A stretch of 64,000 nucleotides of DNA from NCBI RefSeq assembly GCF_026262645.1, contig NZ_SHNO01000001.1, forward strand, positions 248,001 through 312,000, given 5' to 3'. The translations under genes were made by a program, and so were the position numbers. Each line of letters begins with the position of its first letter. Within the stretch, counting starts at the first letter, position 1. Positions 45,964 through 57,394 of the stretch are shown here, piece after piece. The DNA comes from Candidatus Marimicrobium litorale. GTDB lineage: Bacteria; Pseudomonadota; Gammaproteobacteria; Pseudomonadales; Halieaceae. The notes beneath the pieces are model-generated. The model was given only the letters and a program-made list of their open reading frames with translations, was not told the DNA's origin and did not search any database.

Positions 45964-46132
45964 TGCGCTGGGATGTCCTGGCCAGTGTACTTGATTCGAC
46001 CCCCTAAGGCATGCGGTACGACCCGTTCATGCGGCTCATTTGCGCCATAGCGGGTAATCCGTGCTGTGCCGCAAGCACTTCAGGGCAGGGGTAACAGCTG
46101 ACAGACAAATTTCGATAAAGTGGCGCAGGTAA

Positions 46133-46161
46133 TTGTGCTGCCGTGCCCGAGGTCTTATAAT
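46133..46161 (+). promoter_or_regulatory. Putative guaB promoter
   Basis: TTGTGC, a 17-base spacer and a perfect TATAAT lie 41 bases before the guaB start. Confidence 0.6.
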
Positions 46162-46202
46162 CGCGACCTGCAATGAGGCAGGCCCGCTGGAGATGAGTTT
46201 TT

Positions 46203-47672
46203 ATGCTACGAATCGCCCAGGAAGCGCTCACATTCGATGACGTTTTGTTGTCGCCAGGGTACTCAGAGGTCGTAGCGACAGATGTTTCTCTGGCGACGCG
46301 CCTGACCCGCGACATCGATCTCAATCTGCCCATGGTGTCTGCGGCCATGGATACCGTAACGGAGCATCGCCTCGCGATTGCCATGGCACAGGAAGGTGGC
46401 ATCGGCATCATCCACAAGAGTATGACCATTGCCGAGCAGGCAGAGCAGGTCCGCCGGGTGAAAAAGTTTGAAAGCGGTGTGGTCAAGGACCCGATTACCA
46501 TCCAGCAGGGTGCCACAATCGGTGAGTTGATTGACCTGACCAATGCACATGGTATTTCGGGTGTGCCGGTGCTCAACGGAGAAGATCTGGTGGGTATCGT
46601 GACACGCCGGGATATGCGTTTCGAGTCCAACCCCGAGAAGTTGGTCTCCGCGATTATGACGCGCCGTGAGCAACTGGTGACGGTCAAGGAGGGCGCAGGC
46701 ATGGCCGAGGTGCAGGAATTGCTGCACCGCAACCGTATTGAAAAGATTCTTGTCGTCAACGATGCCTTTGATTTATGCGGAATGATAACCGTGAAGGATT
46801 TCGACAAGGCTGAGAGTTTCCCTCACGCCTGCAAGGATTCTTATGGGCAATTGCGAGTGGGTGCCTCCGTGGGGACCAGTCCGGATACGGATGACCGGGT
46901 TGATGCGCTGATAGAGTCCGGGGTAGACGTACTGGTTGTAGACACTGCGCACGGACACTCCCGCAACGTGATCGACCGCATCAAACGCATAAAGCGCAGC
47001 TATCCTTCAGTTCAGGTTATCGGTGGCAATATTGCGACCGCGGCGGCAGCGGTTGCCCTCGCCGAGGCGGGAGTGGATGGCGTCAAGGTGGGGATTGGCC
47101 CGGGGTCAATTTGTACCACGAGGATTGTCACTGGCACGGGCGTGCCGCAGATTACAGCAATCGCTAATGTGGCAGAGGCGCTGCGGGGCCGGGATATTCC
47201 TCTGATTGCAGATGGCGGCATTCGCTTCTCTGGTGATATTGCAAAGGCCATTGTGGCGGGTGCTCATTCGGTCATGGTGGGTAGTCTGTTCGCAGGCACC
47301 GAGGAGGCGCCCGGGGAAGTTGAGTTGTATCAGGGCAGAACCTACAAAGCCTACCGCGGCATGGGTTCGCTGGGCGCAATGTCAAAAAGCCAGGGGTCTT
47401 CCGACCGCTATTTTCAGGACGCAAGCAAGGGTGCGGAAAAGCTGGTTCCAGAGGGTATCGAGGGGCGAGTACCCTATAAGGGTCCGGTTTCCACGATTAT
47501 TCACCAATATATGGGCGGCGTTCGTTCTGCCATGGGCTATACGGGAAGCGCCACCCTTGAAATCATGCGCACCCGTCCCGAGTTCGTTCGAGTGACCAAT
47601 GCCGGCATGGCCGAGAGCCATGTACACGACGTGTCGATTACCAAGGAAGCACCGAATTATCCAGTGAGCTAG
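46203..47672 (+). CDS. guaB: Inosine-5'-monophosphate dehydrogenase
   Basis: Oxidises IMP to XMP, the committed step to GMP. The 489-residue TIM barrel begins [15 protein letters not shown] and carries the catalytic loop [18 protein letters not shown] with its cysteine. An inserted CBS pair ([19 protein letters not shown]... and [18 protein letters not shown]...) is used for nucleotide control. The flap arginine-tyrosine segment lies in [13 protein letters not shown]. guaA follows after about 75 bases, the standard guaBA operon. Confidence 0.98.
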   Translation: MLRIAQEALTFDDVLLSPGYSEVVATDVSLATRLTRDIDLNLPMVSAAMDTVTEHRLAIAMAQEGGIGIIHKSMTIAEQAEQVRRVKKFESGVVKDPITIQQGATIGELIDLTNAHGISGVPVLNGEDLVGIVTRRDMRFESNPEKLVSAIMTRREQLVTVKEGAGMAEVQELLHRNRIEKILVVNDAFDLCGMITVKDFDKAESFPHACKDSYGQLRVGASVGTSPDTDDRVDALIESGVDVLVVDTAHGHSRNVIDRIKRIKRSYPSVQVIGGNIATAAAAVALAEAGVDGVKVGIGPGSICTTRIVTGTGVPQITAIANVAEALRGRDIPLIADGGIRFSGDIAKAIVAGAHSVMVGSLFAGTEEAPGEVELYQGRTYKAYRGMGSLGAMSKSQGSSDRYFQDASKGAEKLVPEGIEGRVPYKGPVSTIIHQYMGGVRSAMGYTGSATLEIMRTRPEFVRVTNAGMAESHVHDVSITKEAPNYPVS

Positions 47673-47745
47673 TGATTCGGGTCAGGCATCCGGACCGGGA
47701 CCACTTCGCACCAACCGTATTCACATTCTCGCAACGAGTAGACGC

Positions 47746-49323
47746 ATGAGCGCAGATATCCACGCCCAGAAAATCCTCATCCTGGATTTCGGCTCCCAGT
47801 ACACGCAGTTAATTGCCCGCAGAGTGCGGGAGGTAGGCGTGTACAGTGAAATTCGCCCGTTTGATATTGCAGAGGACGAGATCAGGGCGTTTAAGCCCAA
47901 CGGTGTCATCCTGTCTGGCGGGCCTGAATCTGTGGTCGCCAGTGCCTCCCCCAGGGTTCCGGCATGTGTCTTTGATCTTGGTATTCCGGTGCTGGGTATT
48001 TGCTACGGTATGCAAGCCATGGCCGAACAGTTTGGCGGCAGAGTCGAGGGGTCGAATGTCAGCGAGTTTGGTTATGCCCAGATTAGACAGGTGGGCACAG
48101 AGGGGTTGCTGAAGGATATCCGGGACCATATCGATGAGGAGGGCGCCGGCCTGCTGGATGTCTGGATGAGTCATGGCGACAAGGTCGTTGAACTGCCGCC
48201 GGATTTCACCCTCATTGCCGAGACCGACAGTTGCCCCATTGCGGGCATGGCCCACCATGACAAGCCGTTTTTTGGTATCCAGTTTCATCCGGAAGTCACT
48301 CATACCCTGCAGGGCAAGCGCATCTTTGAGCATTTTGTGCTGGAACATTGTGCGTGTGAGCCGTTGTGGACAGCGGCCAATATTGTAGAAGACGCTATGA
48401 CCCGGGTCCGCGACCAGGTGGGCAAAGACAAAGTCCTTCTGGGTCTTTCAGGCGGGGTGGACTCCTCGGTGGTGGCGGCACTGTTACATCGCGCAATCGG
48501 CGACCAGCTGACCTGTGTGTTCGTCGACAACGGCCTGCTGCGTCTCAATGAAGGCGATCACGTCATGGAGATGTTTGCCCGAAATATGGGGGTGAAGGTC
48601 ATTCGCCGTGACTGTGAATCACTGTTTCTCGGGAAACTGGACGGGATCGCTGATCCGGAGGCCAAGCGTAAAGTGATCGGGAATACGTTTATTGAGGTCT
48701 TCGATGAGGAGGCGGTCAAGTTAGAGAACGTGAAATGGCTTGCGCAGGGCACCATTTACCCGGACGTTATTGAGTCGGCAGGCGCGGGCACAGGGAAGGC
48801 ACACAATATCAAATCGCACCACAATGTAGGGGGCTTGCCCGAGGATATGGCCCTGGAACTGGTAGAGCCACTGCGCGAACTGTTCAAGGACGAGGTGCGA
48901 AACATCGGACTGGAACTGGGTCTACCATACGATATGGTATACCGGCACCCGTTCCCCGGGCCGGGTCTGGGCGTGCGTATTCTGGGAGAGGTGAAAAAGG
49001 AATATGCCGAGCTGTTGCGGCTGGCAGACGCGATTTTCATTGAAGAACTGCACCGTGACGACTACTACCACAAAACCAGCCAGGCGTTCGCAGTGTTCCT
49101 GCCGGTCAAGTCAGTGGGGGTTGTAGGAGACGGTCGGCGCTACGAGTGGGTGATTGCCCTGCGTGCAGTAGAAACCGTGGATTTCATGACAGCGCGCTGG
49201 GCGCACCTGCCGTATCAACTGCTTGAGCGCACATCCAACCGCATTATCAATGAGATTTCAGGGGTGTCGCGGGTGACCTACGATATCAGCAGCAAGCCAC
49301 CAGCGACCATTGAGTGGGAGTAG
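47746..49323 (+). CDS. guaA: GMP synthase (glutamine-hydrolysing)
   Basis: Aminates XMP to GMP. The N-terminal class I glutaminase has [20 protein letters not shown], the nucleophile cysteine in [12 protein letters not shown] and the histidine in [11 protein letters not shown]. The ATP pyrophosphatase domain carries the PP-loop [16 protein letters not shown]. The C-terminal dimerisation domain ends [14 protein letters not shown]. The length of 525 is standard. tadA follows 40 bases later. Confidence 0.98.
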   Translation: MSADIHAQKILILDFGSQYTQLIARRVREVGVYSEIRPFDIAEDEIRAFKPNGVILSGGPESVVASASPRVPACVFDLGIPVLGICYGMQAMAEQFGGRVEGSNVSEFGYAQIRQVGTEGLLKDIRDHIDEEGAGLLDVWMSHGDKVVELPPDFTLIAETDSCPIAGMAHHDKPFFGIQFHPEVTHTLQGKRIFEHFVLEHCACEPLWTAANIVEDAMTRVRDQVGKDKVLLGLSGGVDSSVVAALLHRAIGDQLTCVFVDNGLLRLNEGDHVMEMFARNMGVKVIRRDCESLFLGKLDGIADPEAKRKVIGNTFIEVFDEEAVKLENVKWLAQGTIYPDVIESAGAGTGKAHNIKSHHNVGGLPEDMALELVEPLRELFKDEVRNIGLELGLPYDMVYRHPFPGPGLGVRILGEVKKEYAELLRLADAIFIEELHRDDYYHKTSQAFAVFLPVKSVGVVGDGRRYEWVIALRAVETVDFMTARWAHLPYQLLERTSNRIINEISGVSRVTYDISSKPPATIEWE

Positions 49324-49362
49324 CGATTTCTTTTTTTTGTGCAATTTCCCCGGTGAAAAGGG

Positions 49363-49830
49363 GTGATTCCATTGCCTGACCCGCCATCGCATGAAACGTG
49401 GATGCGCCGCGCCCTGACATTAGCAGATCGGGCGGCTGATGACGGTGAGGTGCCCGTTGGCGCTCTGGTTGTGCGCGACGGTGAGGTGCTGGGAGAGGGC
49501 TGGAACCGGGTGATCTCCGCGGCGGACCCGAGTGCACACGCCGAAATTATTGCGCTGCGCGCTGCCGCGGCCCGCGTCGGCAATTACCGGCTTCCGGGCG
49601 CGCTTCTCTATGTCACGTTGGAGCCCTGCACTATGTGTGTTGGGGCGATGGTGCACGCGCGGGTTGAGCAACTCGTGTTCGGTGCGGCTGAGCCAAAGGC
49701 AGGGGTGGTGTGCAGTCGACACCCGCTACTGGACGAGGCCTGGTTCAACCACCAGGTCAGTTGGCAAGGCGGAGTGCTTGCAGACGAATCCACCGCTCGT
49801 CTACAGAGGTTCTTTCAGGCCCGCCGCTAG
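49363..49830 (+). CDS. tadA: tRNA-specific adenosine deaminase
   Basis: TadA converts A34 of tRNA-Arg(ACG) to inosine. The zinc cytidine-deaminase signature is complete: HAEIIALRAAA with the catalytic glutamate and PCTMCVGAMVHAR with the two cysteine ligands. It has 155 residues. The start is either GTG 49363, which follows AAAAGG too closely, or TTG 49372, for which the AAGGGG spacing is better. The first nine bases make little difference. It probably shares the guaBA transcript. Confidence 0.95.
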   Translation: MIPLPDPPSHETWMRRALTLADRAADDGEVPVGALVVRDGEVLGEGWNRVISAADPSAHAEIIALRAAAARVGNYRLPGALLYVTLEPCTMCVGAMVHARVEQLVFGAAEPKAGVVCSRHPLLDEAWFNHQVSWQGGVLADESTARLQRFFQARR

Positions 49831-49934
49831 TCTGTCAGAGCCATCCCGCGCTCTGCTGAAAGTTGCGCCGCTGCTGCGGTTTTGTCTTGCGTCCGGCCCA
49901 GCGCCGGGCATCCCTGATGGTGGCATTGAGGTTA

Positions 49935-51371
49935 TTACAGTGCCCACAAGGTGATATCTCTGACGATTTCGGGGAAGTATTCCTCAGTTGATAAAGGCGC
50001 TTCTGGTTGCTGATCGGGTATGTCCTGCCAGGTCAGGATACTGTAGTAGTGGCGGATGTTCTGGACAAGGGTAACGGCCTCTTGTCCCCTGGCATAGCCG
50101 AAGCGTGTATTTTTGTGATACTGACTTTTCTGCAGCAACGGTAGACGCTCCATAACGTCCTGCCAGAGGTTCGGGTTACCGCCCTGACGTTCGGTCAGTG
50201 CCCTGGCATCGTGCAGATGTCCGATGCCGACATTGTAGGCTGCCAGCGCCATCCAGGTGCGATCCGGTTGTTGCACGCTTTTAGGTAGCCGGCGCATTAA
50301 TTCCTTGAAATAGCGAGTGCCTCCGCGCAAGCTTTGGGCAGCATCGAGACGGTTATCCACGCCGAGTTCGCTGGCGGTCAGCTTGGTCAGCATCATCATC
50401 CCGCGTACGCCGGTAGGCGATGTTGCGCTCGGGTTCCAGCGGGATTCCTGATAGGCGATAGCCGCCAGTAGCTGCCAGTCGATCTGATGCTCGCGCGCTA
50501 CTTGCTTGATGAGGGCGAGGTGGCGGGGGAGGGTGTCTCTCATGGCGCGGGTAAACTCGAAGGCGTTCATGCGCGTGACATCATCGGTATGGCCGAAGTA
50601 CCTCTGCCGAAGTTGCTCCATGGTCCCGTCCGCTTGCAATCGCTGGAAGAATGCATCGATCAATGCTTTCAGCCGAGTGTTGTTCCTGTCCGGCGCGAGA
50701 TACCAGACCATCGCCTGTTCTTCGCCCAGACTAAAAGCCATTTTCTGGCGCGGGTAAAGACTCTGCTGCACGGCAAATTCGTTGGAATCGATAACCGCGA
50801 GTTCCGCCTGACCTTGTTTCAACATCTCCAGTAGGTGCAGTGTGTCGGCCTCCTCGACAGGATGCCATGACAAATCGGGTAATTCTTCCTGCCGCAGGGC
50901 GTTTAATTGTTCCTCGTGACTGGAGCCCCGGAGCACCGCTATCTTCCTGTCTATAAGGTCCGGCAACGTACGGGGCCGTTTTTTCCCCGCGACGTAGATC
51001 ACCTGCGGGGTCAGCTTGTAGTAGGGCATGCTGTGCGGGTATCTCGCCGCGCGCTGCTCCGTGAGCGTCAACCCTGCTGCGGCGATATCGGCCTCACCTC
51101 GCTCGAGTTCGTTAAATATATCCGGCAGAGTGAAGACGCTTTCCAGGTGGAGGCGCACCCCCAGTTCCTCCGCGAGTAACTGAATCAGGGCGTACTCGAA
51201 GCCGGTAGGACCATTCTTGTCAATGTAGTAGGTAGTCGGGCTGTTACGACTGACCACGACAAGCTCCCCCCGCCTCTGAATCTGGTCAAGAGTGTCACCT
51301 CTATCACAGCTGCACAGCAGCAAGACTATCGCAGCAATCAGTATGGGTCTGCCCAAGCTCATACTGGTCAT
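49935..51371 (-). CDS. mltF: Membrane-bound lytic murein transglycosylase F
   Basis: A peptidoglycan lytic enzyme at the outer membrane. ATG 51371 gives a 478-residue lipoprotein (MTSMSLGRPILIAAIVLLLC, then SC). The open frame extends upstream across purL-side DNA, but that part has no signal peptide. The N-terminal half is an SBP3-type solute-binding regulatory domain (RGELVVVSRNSPTTYYIDKN, GPTGFEYAL). The C-terminal half is an SLT transglycosylase domain with catalytic glutamate in AAIAYQESRWNPSATSPTG and ALAAYNVGIGHLHDAR. It is divergent from purL, the same arrangement as in many gammaproteobacteria. Confidence 0.95.
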   Translation of the reverse strand: MTSMSLGRPILIAAIVLLLCSCDRGDTLDQIQRRGELVVVSRNSPTTYYIDKNGPTGFEYALIQLLAEELGVRLHLESVFTLPDIFNELERGEADIAAAGLTLTEQRAARYPHSMPYYKLTPQVIYVAGKKRPRTLPDLIDRKIAVLRGSSHEEQLNALRQEELPDLSWHPVEEADTLHLLEMLKQGQAELAVIDSNEFAVQQSLYPRQKMAFSLGEEQAMVWYLAPDRNNTRLKALIDAFFQRLQADGTMEQLRQRYFGHTDDVTRMNAFEFTRAMRDTLPRHLALIKQVAREHQIDWQLLAAIAYQESRWNPSATSPTGVRGMMMLTKLTASELGVDNRLDAAQSLRGGTRYFKELMRRLPKSVQQPDRTWMALAAYNVGIGHLHDARALTERQGGNPNLWQDVMERLPLLQKSQYHKNTRFGYARGQEAVTLVQNIRHYYSILTWQDIPDQQPEAPLSTEEYFPEIVRDITLWAL

Positions 51372-51506
51372 TCTAACGGTGGAAAGTGGATTGCACAGGG
51401 GGACAATTACCTTGTCAATTGGATGTAAATTCGGGTAACGGGACCCGCCCAAGTGCAGTACAATGTGGCCACCCTGACTTGCCCCCTGGCCGGAGCCGTC
51501 CACAGA

Positions 51507-54500
51507 ATGTTTACCCTGCGCGGTGCCCCCGCACTGTCTGAGTTCCGCCTGCAGAAACTGGCGCAGAAAATACACCCTATTCATCCGGATGCGCGCCTGC
51601 TGCATGCCGAGTTCGTGCATTTTATCGAGCTTGCGCGCCCCCTGCAGCCTCAGGCCGAGTCGGTATTGGCCAGCCTGCTTCAATATGGACCCCGGTCATC
51701 CTCCGTCTTTGAGCCTCCAGCGGATCGTACTTTGCGGTTAGTGGTGCCGAGGCCGGGCACTATTTCGCCCTGGTCCAGCAAGGCGACGGATATCGCCCAT
51801 AGTTGCGGTCTCGACGGTGTGGTTCGACTTGAACGCGGTGTCGCCTGGTACTTCACCCTGCCCGTCGACCTTGGAGAATCCCAGCGACAGGCGGTCGAGG
51901 ATCTGATCTATGACCGCATGACCGAATCGATTCTGCCAGATCTGGCTGCGGCGGAGGTGCTGTTTGAGCATGCGTCTCCAGCGCAAATGACCAGCGTGGA
52001 TATTTTACAGGGTGGCCGCGAGGCGCTTGTCGCTGCGGATGCACGGTTGGGCCTCGCGCTGGCGAGCGACGAGGTCGATTACCTGGTACACAGCTTTTCG
52101 GCGCTAAGTCGCAACCCTAATGACGTAGAATTGATGATGTTCGCCCAGGCCAATTCGGAACATTGCCGGCATAAAATATTCAACGCCGATTGGACCATTG
52201 ATGGCAAACCACAAGAGCGCTCTCTCTTTTCCATGATTCGTAACACGCATGAGCGGGCGGGCGATAACAACGTGCTGTCTGCCTACTCAGATAATGCGGC
52301 CGTGGTGGCGGGCCAGGAGGCGGGGCGTTTCTATCCGGATCCGGAGCTTGGCGAATACACGTTCAGCCAGGAAAATATTCACCTGCTTATGAAGGTGGAG
52401 ACCCATAATCATCCCACGGCAATAGCGCCATACTCGGGCGCCGGCACTGGCGCGGGCGGCGAGATCCGAGATGAAGGGGCGGTGGGTCGAGGGTCCAAGC
52501 CGAAAGCGGGTCTCGCGGGTTTTTCCGTATCGAACCTCAATATCCCCGGCTATGGACAGCCCTGGGAGGAGGACTATGGCAAGCCTGAGCGTATCGTCAG
52601 TGCGTTGGATATCATGCTGGAGGGTCCGATTGGCGCAGCCGCATTCAATAACGAATACGGACGCCCCAACCTCTGTGGTTACTTCCGCAGCTTTGAGCTG
52701 GAAGCGGGTGGTCCCGGTGCTCGGGAAATGCGTGGCTATCACAAGCCCATAATGATCGCTGGCGGTTTCGGCAATATACGCGAAGAGCATGTGCAGAAGG
52801 GCGACTTCAGCCCCGGCGCGAAGCTGATTGTGCTGGGTGGTCCGGCCATGCTGATCGGTCTTGGTGGTGGTGCAGCGTCCTCCATGAGCAGTGGTCAGAG
52901 CGATGCGAACCTCGATTTCGCCTCCGTGCAGCGCCAGAATCCCGAGATGGAGCGGCGCTGCCAGGAGGTTATCGATCGCTGCTGGCAACTGGGCGAGGCC
53001 AACCCCATTGCCTTTATTCACGACGTTGGCGCAGGCGGCTTGTCCAACGCATTTCCCGAATTGGTGAAGGATGGGGGCCGGGGTGGACGCTTCGAATTGC
53101 GGCAGATACCGAATGACGAGCCCGGAATGTCACCGCTGGAAATCTGGTGCAACGAGTCGCAGGAGCGTTACGTGATGGCCGTCGAGCCAGAGGAGTTGCC
53201 CCGGTTCGAGGCGATTTGTGCTCGGGAACGCTGTCCCTATGCCGTGGTGGGCGAGGCGACGGAGGAGATGCATCTGGCACTGGCCGATGGTGAGTTCGGT
53301 GATCTGCCAGTCGATATGCCTATGTCGGTATTGTTCGGCAAACCGCCCCGCATGAGCCGCAGCTTTGAGCGCCAGGTGGTTGATCATCCGGCGTTGCAGG
53401 TAGAGCTGATCGTATCGGACGCACTGGAGCGCGTCCTGCAGGTGCCTGGTGTAGCGGGTAAGGGATTCCTGATCACCATCGGTGATCGCACGGTGACCGG
53501 TATGGTGGCCCGAGACCAGATGGTGGGCCCATGGCAGGTGCCGGTAGCCGATTGTGCCGTGACGACAGTGTCCTATGACACGTGTGCGGGAGAGGCCATG
53601 GCGATCGGGGAGCGCGCCCCGCTCGCGATTATAGATGGCCCCGCCTCAGGCCGCATGGCAGTGGCAGAGGCTATAACCAATATTGCGGCGGCCCCTATAG
53701 CGAGCATAAAGGATATCAAGTTATCGGCTAACTGGATGTGCGCGGCCGGCCACGGCAGTGAGGATCAAGCGCTGTTCGATACGGTGTACGCGGTCGGCAT
53801 GGAGTTCTGCCCCGCTCTGGGCATTACGATTCCTGTGGGCAAGGATTCTATGTCCATGCGCACGACCTGGCGCGACAAGGAGGTGGACAAATCGGTCACC
53901 GCGCCCATGTCACTGGTCGTTTCGTCTTTCGCACCGGTTACCGACGCTCGGCTGTGCGTCACGCCCCAGCTCTGTGCGCAGGAAGATGCGGTATTGTTAC
54001 TGATAGACCTCGGCCGAGGCGCTAACCGTCTCGGCGGCTCCGCGCTCGCTCAGGCCTGCGGCCAATATGGCAGCACAGTGCCTGACATGGACAGTGCTGA
54101 TGACCTCAAGGCGTTCTTCACTCTGGTGCAGGGCGCGATTGCACGCGGTGAGCTGTTGGCCTACCACGACCGTTCTGATGGAGGGTTATTGACGTGCGTA
54201 CTGGAAATGGCGTTCGCCGGTCACTGTGGCCTGCATCTCGATATAAGTGGTCTCCCCGGTGATACGCCGTTGGCGATTCTGTTCAACGAGGAGGCCGGTG
54301 CTGTGTTGCAGATGGCCAGTGCACACCTTGAATCCTTCCGGCAGACGGCGGGGGAATTGGGGTTAGGCGATAGTCTGCACGTGCTGGGCCGGGCGGTGGA
54401 GGGCGATCAGGTGCTGGTGGCCCAGGGTGACAGCGTCCTGTTGCAAGACGAACGCTCCCGATTGCACCAGGTCTGGGCGCGAACCAGCTATGAAATCCAG

Positions 54501-55406
54501 TCACTGCGAGACCATCCGGATTGTGCGCGTGAAGAATTTGAGCGGATCAAGCAAGCGGATGACGGGTTGTCAGCATCACTGAGCTTTGATGTTGATGAGG
54601 ATATTAGCGCACCCTATATCGCCACGGGTGTCCGACCCCGTGTGGCAATCCTTCGGGAGCAGGGCGTCAACGGCCATGTGGAGATGGCTGCTGCCTTTCA
54701 TCGAGCGGGTTTCGCCCCGGTCGATGTGCATATGAGCGATATCCTCGGCGGTCGATTGGACCTGGCCCAATTTTGCGGGCTGGTCGCCTGCGGCGGCTTT
54801 TCTTATGGCGATGTGCTTGGCGCAGGAGAGGGATGGGCCAAGAGTATTCTCCACAATGAACCGGTGCGCCTCGCGTTCAGTGATTATTTCGAGCGCAGCG
54901 ATACGTTCACGTTGGGAGTGTGCAATGGTTGTCAAATGGTGTCGACACTCAAGGAGTTGATACCGGGTGCGTCCCACTGGCCGCGCTTTGTGCGCAATCG
55001 ATCCGAACAGTTCGAGGCCCGGCTGGCACTGGTTCGGGTGGAATCGAGCCCTTCAGTGCTGCTGTCGGATATGGCGGGCTCTTATTTGCCCATTGCGGTA
55101 GCACACGGCGAGGGTCGCGCTGAATTCGCAGACGACTCGGCGCAGGCGGCCTGCGATGCCAGCGGAGGAGTTGCCTTGCGTTATCTCGAAAACAACCTGC
55201 AAGTGGCCGAGCGTTACCCAGCCAACCCGAACGGCTCTCCCCGGGGCATTACGGGCGTGACCAGCACGGATGGCCGGGCTACCATCATGATGCCGCACCC
55301 CGAGCGCGTTTACCGCAAGGTGCAGCATTCATGGGGGCCGCAGGCATGGGAGGAAGACGCGGGCTGGATGCGACTGTTCCGCAATGCTCGCCGGTGGCTG
55401 GGGTGA
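51507..55406 (+). CDS. purL: Phosphoribosylformylglycinamidine synthase (large single-chain form)
   Basis: FGAM synthase of purine synthesis. ATG 51507 ([20 protein letters not shown]) aligns with the E. coli start. An in-frame codon at 51453 is not conserved. The 1299 residues hold the N-terminal PurS-like part, two AIRS-like halves ([52 protein letters not shown]) and a C-terminal glutaminase with nucleophile cysteine in [11 protein letters not shown] and histidine in [10 protein letters not shown]. The single-chain form is typical of gammaproteobacteria. Confidence 0.98.
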   Translation: MFTLRGAPALSEFRLQKLAQKIHPIHPDARLLHAEFVHFIELARPLQPQAESVLASLLQYGPRSSSVFEPPADRTLRLVVPRPGTISPWSSKATDIAHSCGLDGVVRLERGVAWYFTLPVDLGESQRQAVEDLIYDRMTESILPDLAAAEVLFEHASPAQMTSVDILQGGREALVAADARLGLALASDEVDYLVHSFSALSRNPNDVELMMFAQANSEHCRHKIFNADWTIDGKPQERSLFSMIRNTHERAGDNNVLSAYSDNAAVVAGQEAGRFYPDPELGEYTFSQENIHLLMKVETHNHPTAIAPYSGAGTGAGGEIRDEGAVGRGSKPKAGLAGFSVSNLNIPGYGQPWEEDYGKPERIVSALDIMLEGPIGAAAFNNEYGRPNLCGYFRSFELEAGGPGAREMRGYHKPIMIAGGFGNIREEHVQKGDFSPGAKLIVLGGPAMLIGLGGGAASSMSSGQSDANLDFASVQRQNPEMERRCQEVIDRCWQLGEANPIAFIHDVGAGGLSNAFPELVKDGGRGGRFELRQIPNDEPGMSPLEIWCNESQERYVMAVEPEELPRFEAICARERCPYAVVGEATEEMHLALADGEFGDLPVDMPMSVLFGKPPRMSRSFERQVVDHPALQVELIVSDALERVLQVPGVAGKGFLITIGDRTVTGMVARDQMVGPWQVPVADCAVTTVSYDTCAGEAMAIGERAPLAIIDGPASGRMAVAEAITNIAAAPIASIKDIKLSANWMCAAGHGSEDQALFDTVYAVGMEFCPALGITIPVGKDSMSMRTTWRDKEVDKSVTAPMSLVVSSFAPVTDARLCVTPQLCAQEDAVLLLIDLGRGANRLGGSALAQACGQYGSTVPDMDSADDLKAFFTLVQGAIARGELLAYHDRSDGGLLTCVLEMAFAGHCGLHLDISGLPGDTPLAILFNEEAGAVLQMASAHLESFRQTAGELGLGDSLHVLGRAVEGDQVLVAQGDSVLLQDERSRLHQVWARTSYEIQSLRDHPDCAREEFERIKQADDGLSASLSFDVDEDISAPYIATGVRPRVAILREQGVNGHVEMAAAFHRAGFAPVDVHMSDILGGRLDLAQFCGLVACGGFSYGDVLGAGEGWAKSILHNEPVRLAFSDYFERSDTFTLGVCNGCQMVSTLKELIPGASHWPRFVRNRSEQFEARLALVRVESSPSVLLSDMAGSYLPIAVAHGEGRAEFADDSAQAACDASGGVALRYLENNLQVAERYPANPNGSPRGITGVTSTDGRATIMMPHPERVYRKVQHSWGPQAWEEDAGWMRLFRNARRWLG

Positions 55407-55426
55407 TTGGTAGCCCCAAACTCCCC

Positions 55427-55454
55427 TTGTGACCGTCGCCTGTTAATTTATAAT
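55427..55454 (+). promoter_or_regulatory. Putative secDF promoter
   Basis: TTGTGA, a 16-base spacer and TATAAT lie 60 bases before secD, so the secD transcript can start independently of purL. Confidence 0.55.
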
Positions 55455-55513
55455 GGCGCACCTTTTATTCGGGGGCGTGAGACGTTTCCCCGCAAATCCT
55501 GCAGAGCAATGTG

Positions 55514-57394
55514 ATGTTAAATAAGTATCCGCTGTGGAAATATCTCCTGGTGCTAATAGTACTGCTGCTGGGAATATTTTATGCAGCGCCCAATCTGTAT
55601 AAACCGGATCCGGCCTTGCAGATTGCAGGAGAGAGCAGTGCACAGATCCTTGACGGGCGAATCCTCAAGCGGGCAACTGACGCGCTGACGGCGTCTGGTA
55701 TAGCGTACTTTGGGGAGGAAATAGATGCAGACGGTCGCAGCGCGCTGCTGCGTCTGGTGGAGGAGGAGCAACAACTGGTGGCTCAGTCAACCGTGTCGAG
55801 GGCGCTGGGTGATGGCTTTATCGTCGCGCTCAATCTCGCACCGACCACGCCCGACTGGTTGAGTGATTACGGTGCGCAGCCGATGAAACTGGGTCTGGAT
55901 CTCAGTGGTGGCGTGCACTTCAAGCTCGAGGTTGACGTAGATGCAGCGCTGGAGCGCCGTCGCGAGTTTTATGTCAACAGTATAAAGCGGGTACTGCGTG
56001 AGGCCCGTGTGCGCGGTTATGTCGCGCTCAAGCCGCAGGGAGTCATCGACGCGACCTTCAGGACTGAGGAACTTCGGGAGGAAGGGCGCAAGGCGGTCGC
56101 CGAAAACAGTCCCGAACTGTTGTTGGAGCGTTTCGAAGAAGGCGATAACTGGGGTCTGCGAGCCAGTCTTTCCGAGCAGCTGGAGAAGGAGATTGTTGAG
56201 TATTCTGTAAGCCAGAACCTCACTACACTGCGCAACCGGGTCAATGAGCTGGGTGTGTCCGAGCCGCTGGTGCAGCGACAGGGCAGTAACCGCATCGTGG
56301 TCGAACTGCCGGGTATTCAGGATACCGCAGAGGCCAAGCGCATTCTCGGCAAAGTGGCAAATCTGGAGTTCAGGCTGGTGGCCCAGATGGACGCTCCTGC
56401 CTCGGATAAGCAGCAGTTTGGTTATCGCAGCGCTGAGCGTCGCGAGACGAGCGAATGGCTGGAACGGGATGTCATTATTACGGGTGAGCGCGTGTCTAAT
56501 GCCCAGGCAAGCTTCGACCAGAACGGTCAGCCCAATGTGCAGATAAGTCTCGACAGCGAGGGCGGTACGATGATGTCCCGCGCCACGCGAAACAATATCA
56601 AGCGGCGCATGGGCGTGTTGTTCATCGAACGCAAGTACCGTACACGCTACGAAATGGATGAAAACGGGGAGGAGATCGCGGTAAAAACTCCCTATGACGA
56701 AAAAAAGCTGCTGACTGCGCCGGTGATACAGTCGGCGCTGGGTGCCCAGTTTCAGATTACCGGCCTCGATAGTCCACTGGAGTCCTCCGAGCTGGCACTG
56801 ATGCTCCGGGCGGGTGCTCTGGCCGCGCCAATCTCATTTGTCGAAGAGCGGACCGTGGGACCTTCGCTGGGCGCTGAGAATATCAGGCTCGGGTTGCAGT
56901 CGGTGTACTACGGTCTGGCCGCTGTGGTGTTGTTCATGGTGGTCTATTTTCGGGTGTTCGGTATGGCAGCGGTCATTGCGCTCACCAGTAATCTGATCTT
57001 GCTGGTGGCGGTCATGTCTGTACTGGGCGCTACTCTGACCCTGCCGGGTATTGCGGGCATCGTATTGACCGTCGGTATGGCGGTGGATGCCAACGTGCTT
57101 ATTTTCGCCCGCATACGGGAGGAGATTCGCAAGGGGCTGTCGCCCCAGATGGCAATCCACGGTGGCTTTGAGCGAGCTTTTACAACCATTCTTGATGCCA
57201 ACCTCACCACCCTGATTGTTGCTGTCATTCTGTATGCGGTGGGCACCGGTCCGATCAAGGGCTTCGCCGTGACCCTGTCGTTCGGCATTCTGACCTCGAT
57301 GTTCACTGCCATTATGGGCACGCGCGCCCTGATCAACCTTTTTTATGGGGGCCGCCGGGTGCAGTCACTTTCCATCGGGGGTAGCAAGGCATGA
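55514..57394 (+). CDS. secD: Protein translocase subunit SecD
   Basis: SecD with SecF uses the proton gradient to complete protein export. ATG 55514 (MLNKYPLWKYLLVLIVLLLG) matches the E. coli start. A GTG three bases earlier is less likely. The 626 residues have the first membrane helix, a large periplasmic domain with LGLDLSGGVHFKLEVDV, and the C-terminal membrane domain with GIVLTVGMAVDANVLIFARI, EEIRKGLSP and TTILDANLTTLIVAVILY. The expected partner yajC is not upstream. Confidence 0.98.
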   Translation: MLNKYPLWKYLLVLIVLLLGIFYAAPNLYKPDPALQIAGESSAQILDGRILKRATDALTASGIAYFGEEIDADGRSALLRLVEEEQQLVAQSTVSRALGDGFIVALNLAPTTPDWLSDYGAQPMKLGLDLSGGVHFKLEVDVDAALERRREFYVNSIKRVLREARVRGYVALKPQGVIDATFRTEELREEGRKAVAENSPELLLERFEEGDNWGLRASLSEQLEKEIVEYSVSQNLTTLRNRVNELGVSEPLVQRQGSNRIVVELPGIQDTAEAKRILGKVANLEFRLVAQMDAPASDKQQFGYRSAERRETSEWLERDVIITGERVSNAQASFDQNGQPNVQISLDSEGGTMMSRATRNNIKRRMGVLFIERKYRTRYEMDENGEEIAVKTPYDEKKLLTAPVIQSALGAQFQITGLDSPLESSELALMLRAGALAAPISFVEERTVGPSLGAENIRLGLQSVYYGLAAVVLFMVVYFRVFGMAAVIALTSNLILLVAVMSVLGATLTLPGIAGIVLTVGMAVDANVLIFARIREEIRKGLSPQMAIHGGFERAFTTILDANLTTLIVAVILYAVGTGPIKGFAVTLSFGILTSMFTAIMGTRALINLFYGGRRVQSLSIGGSKA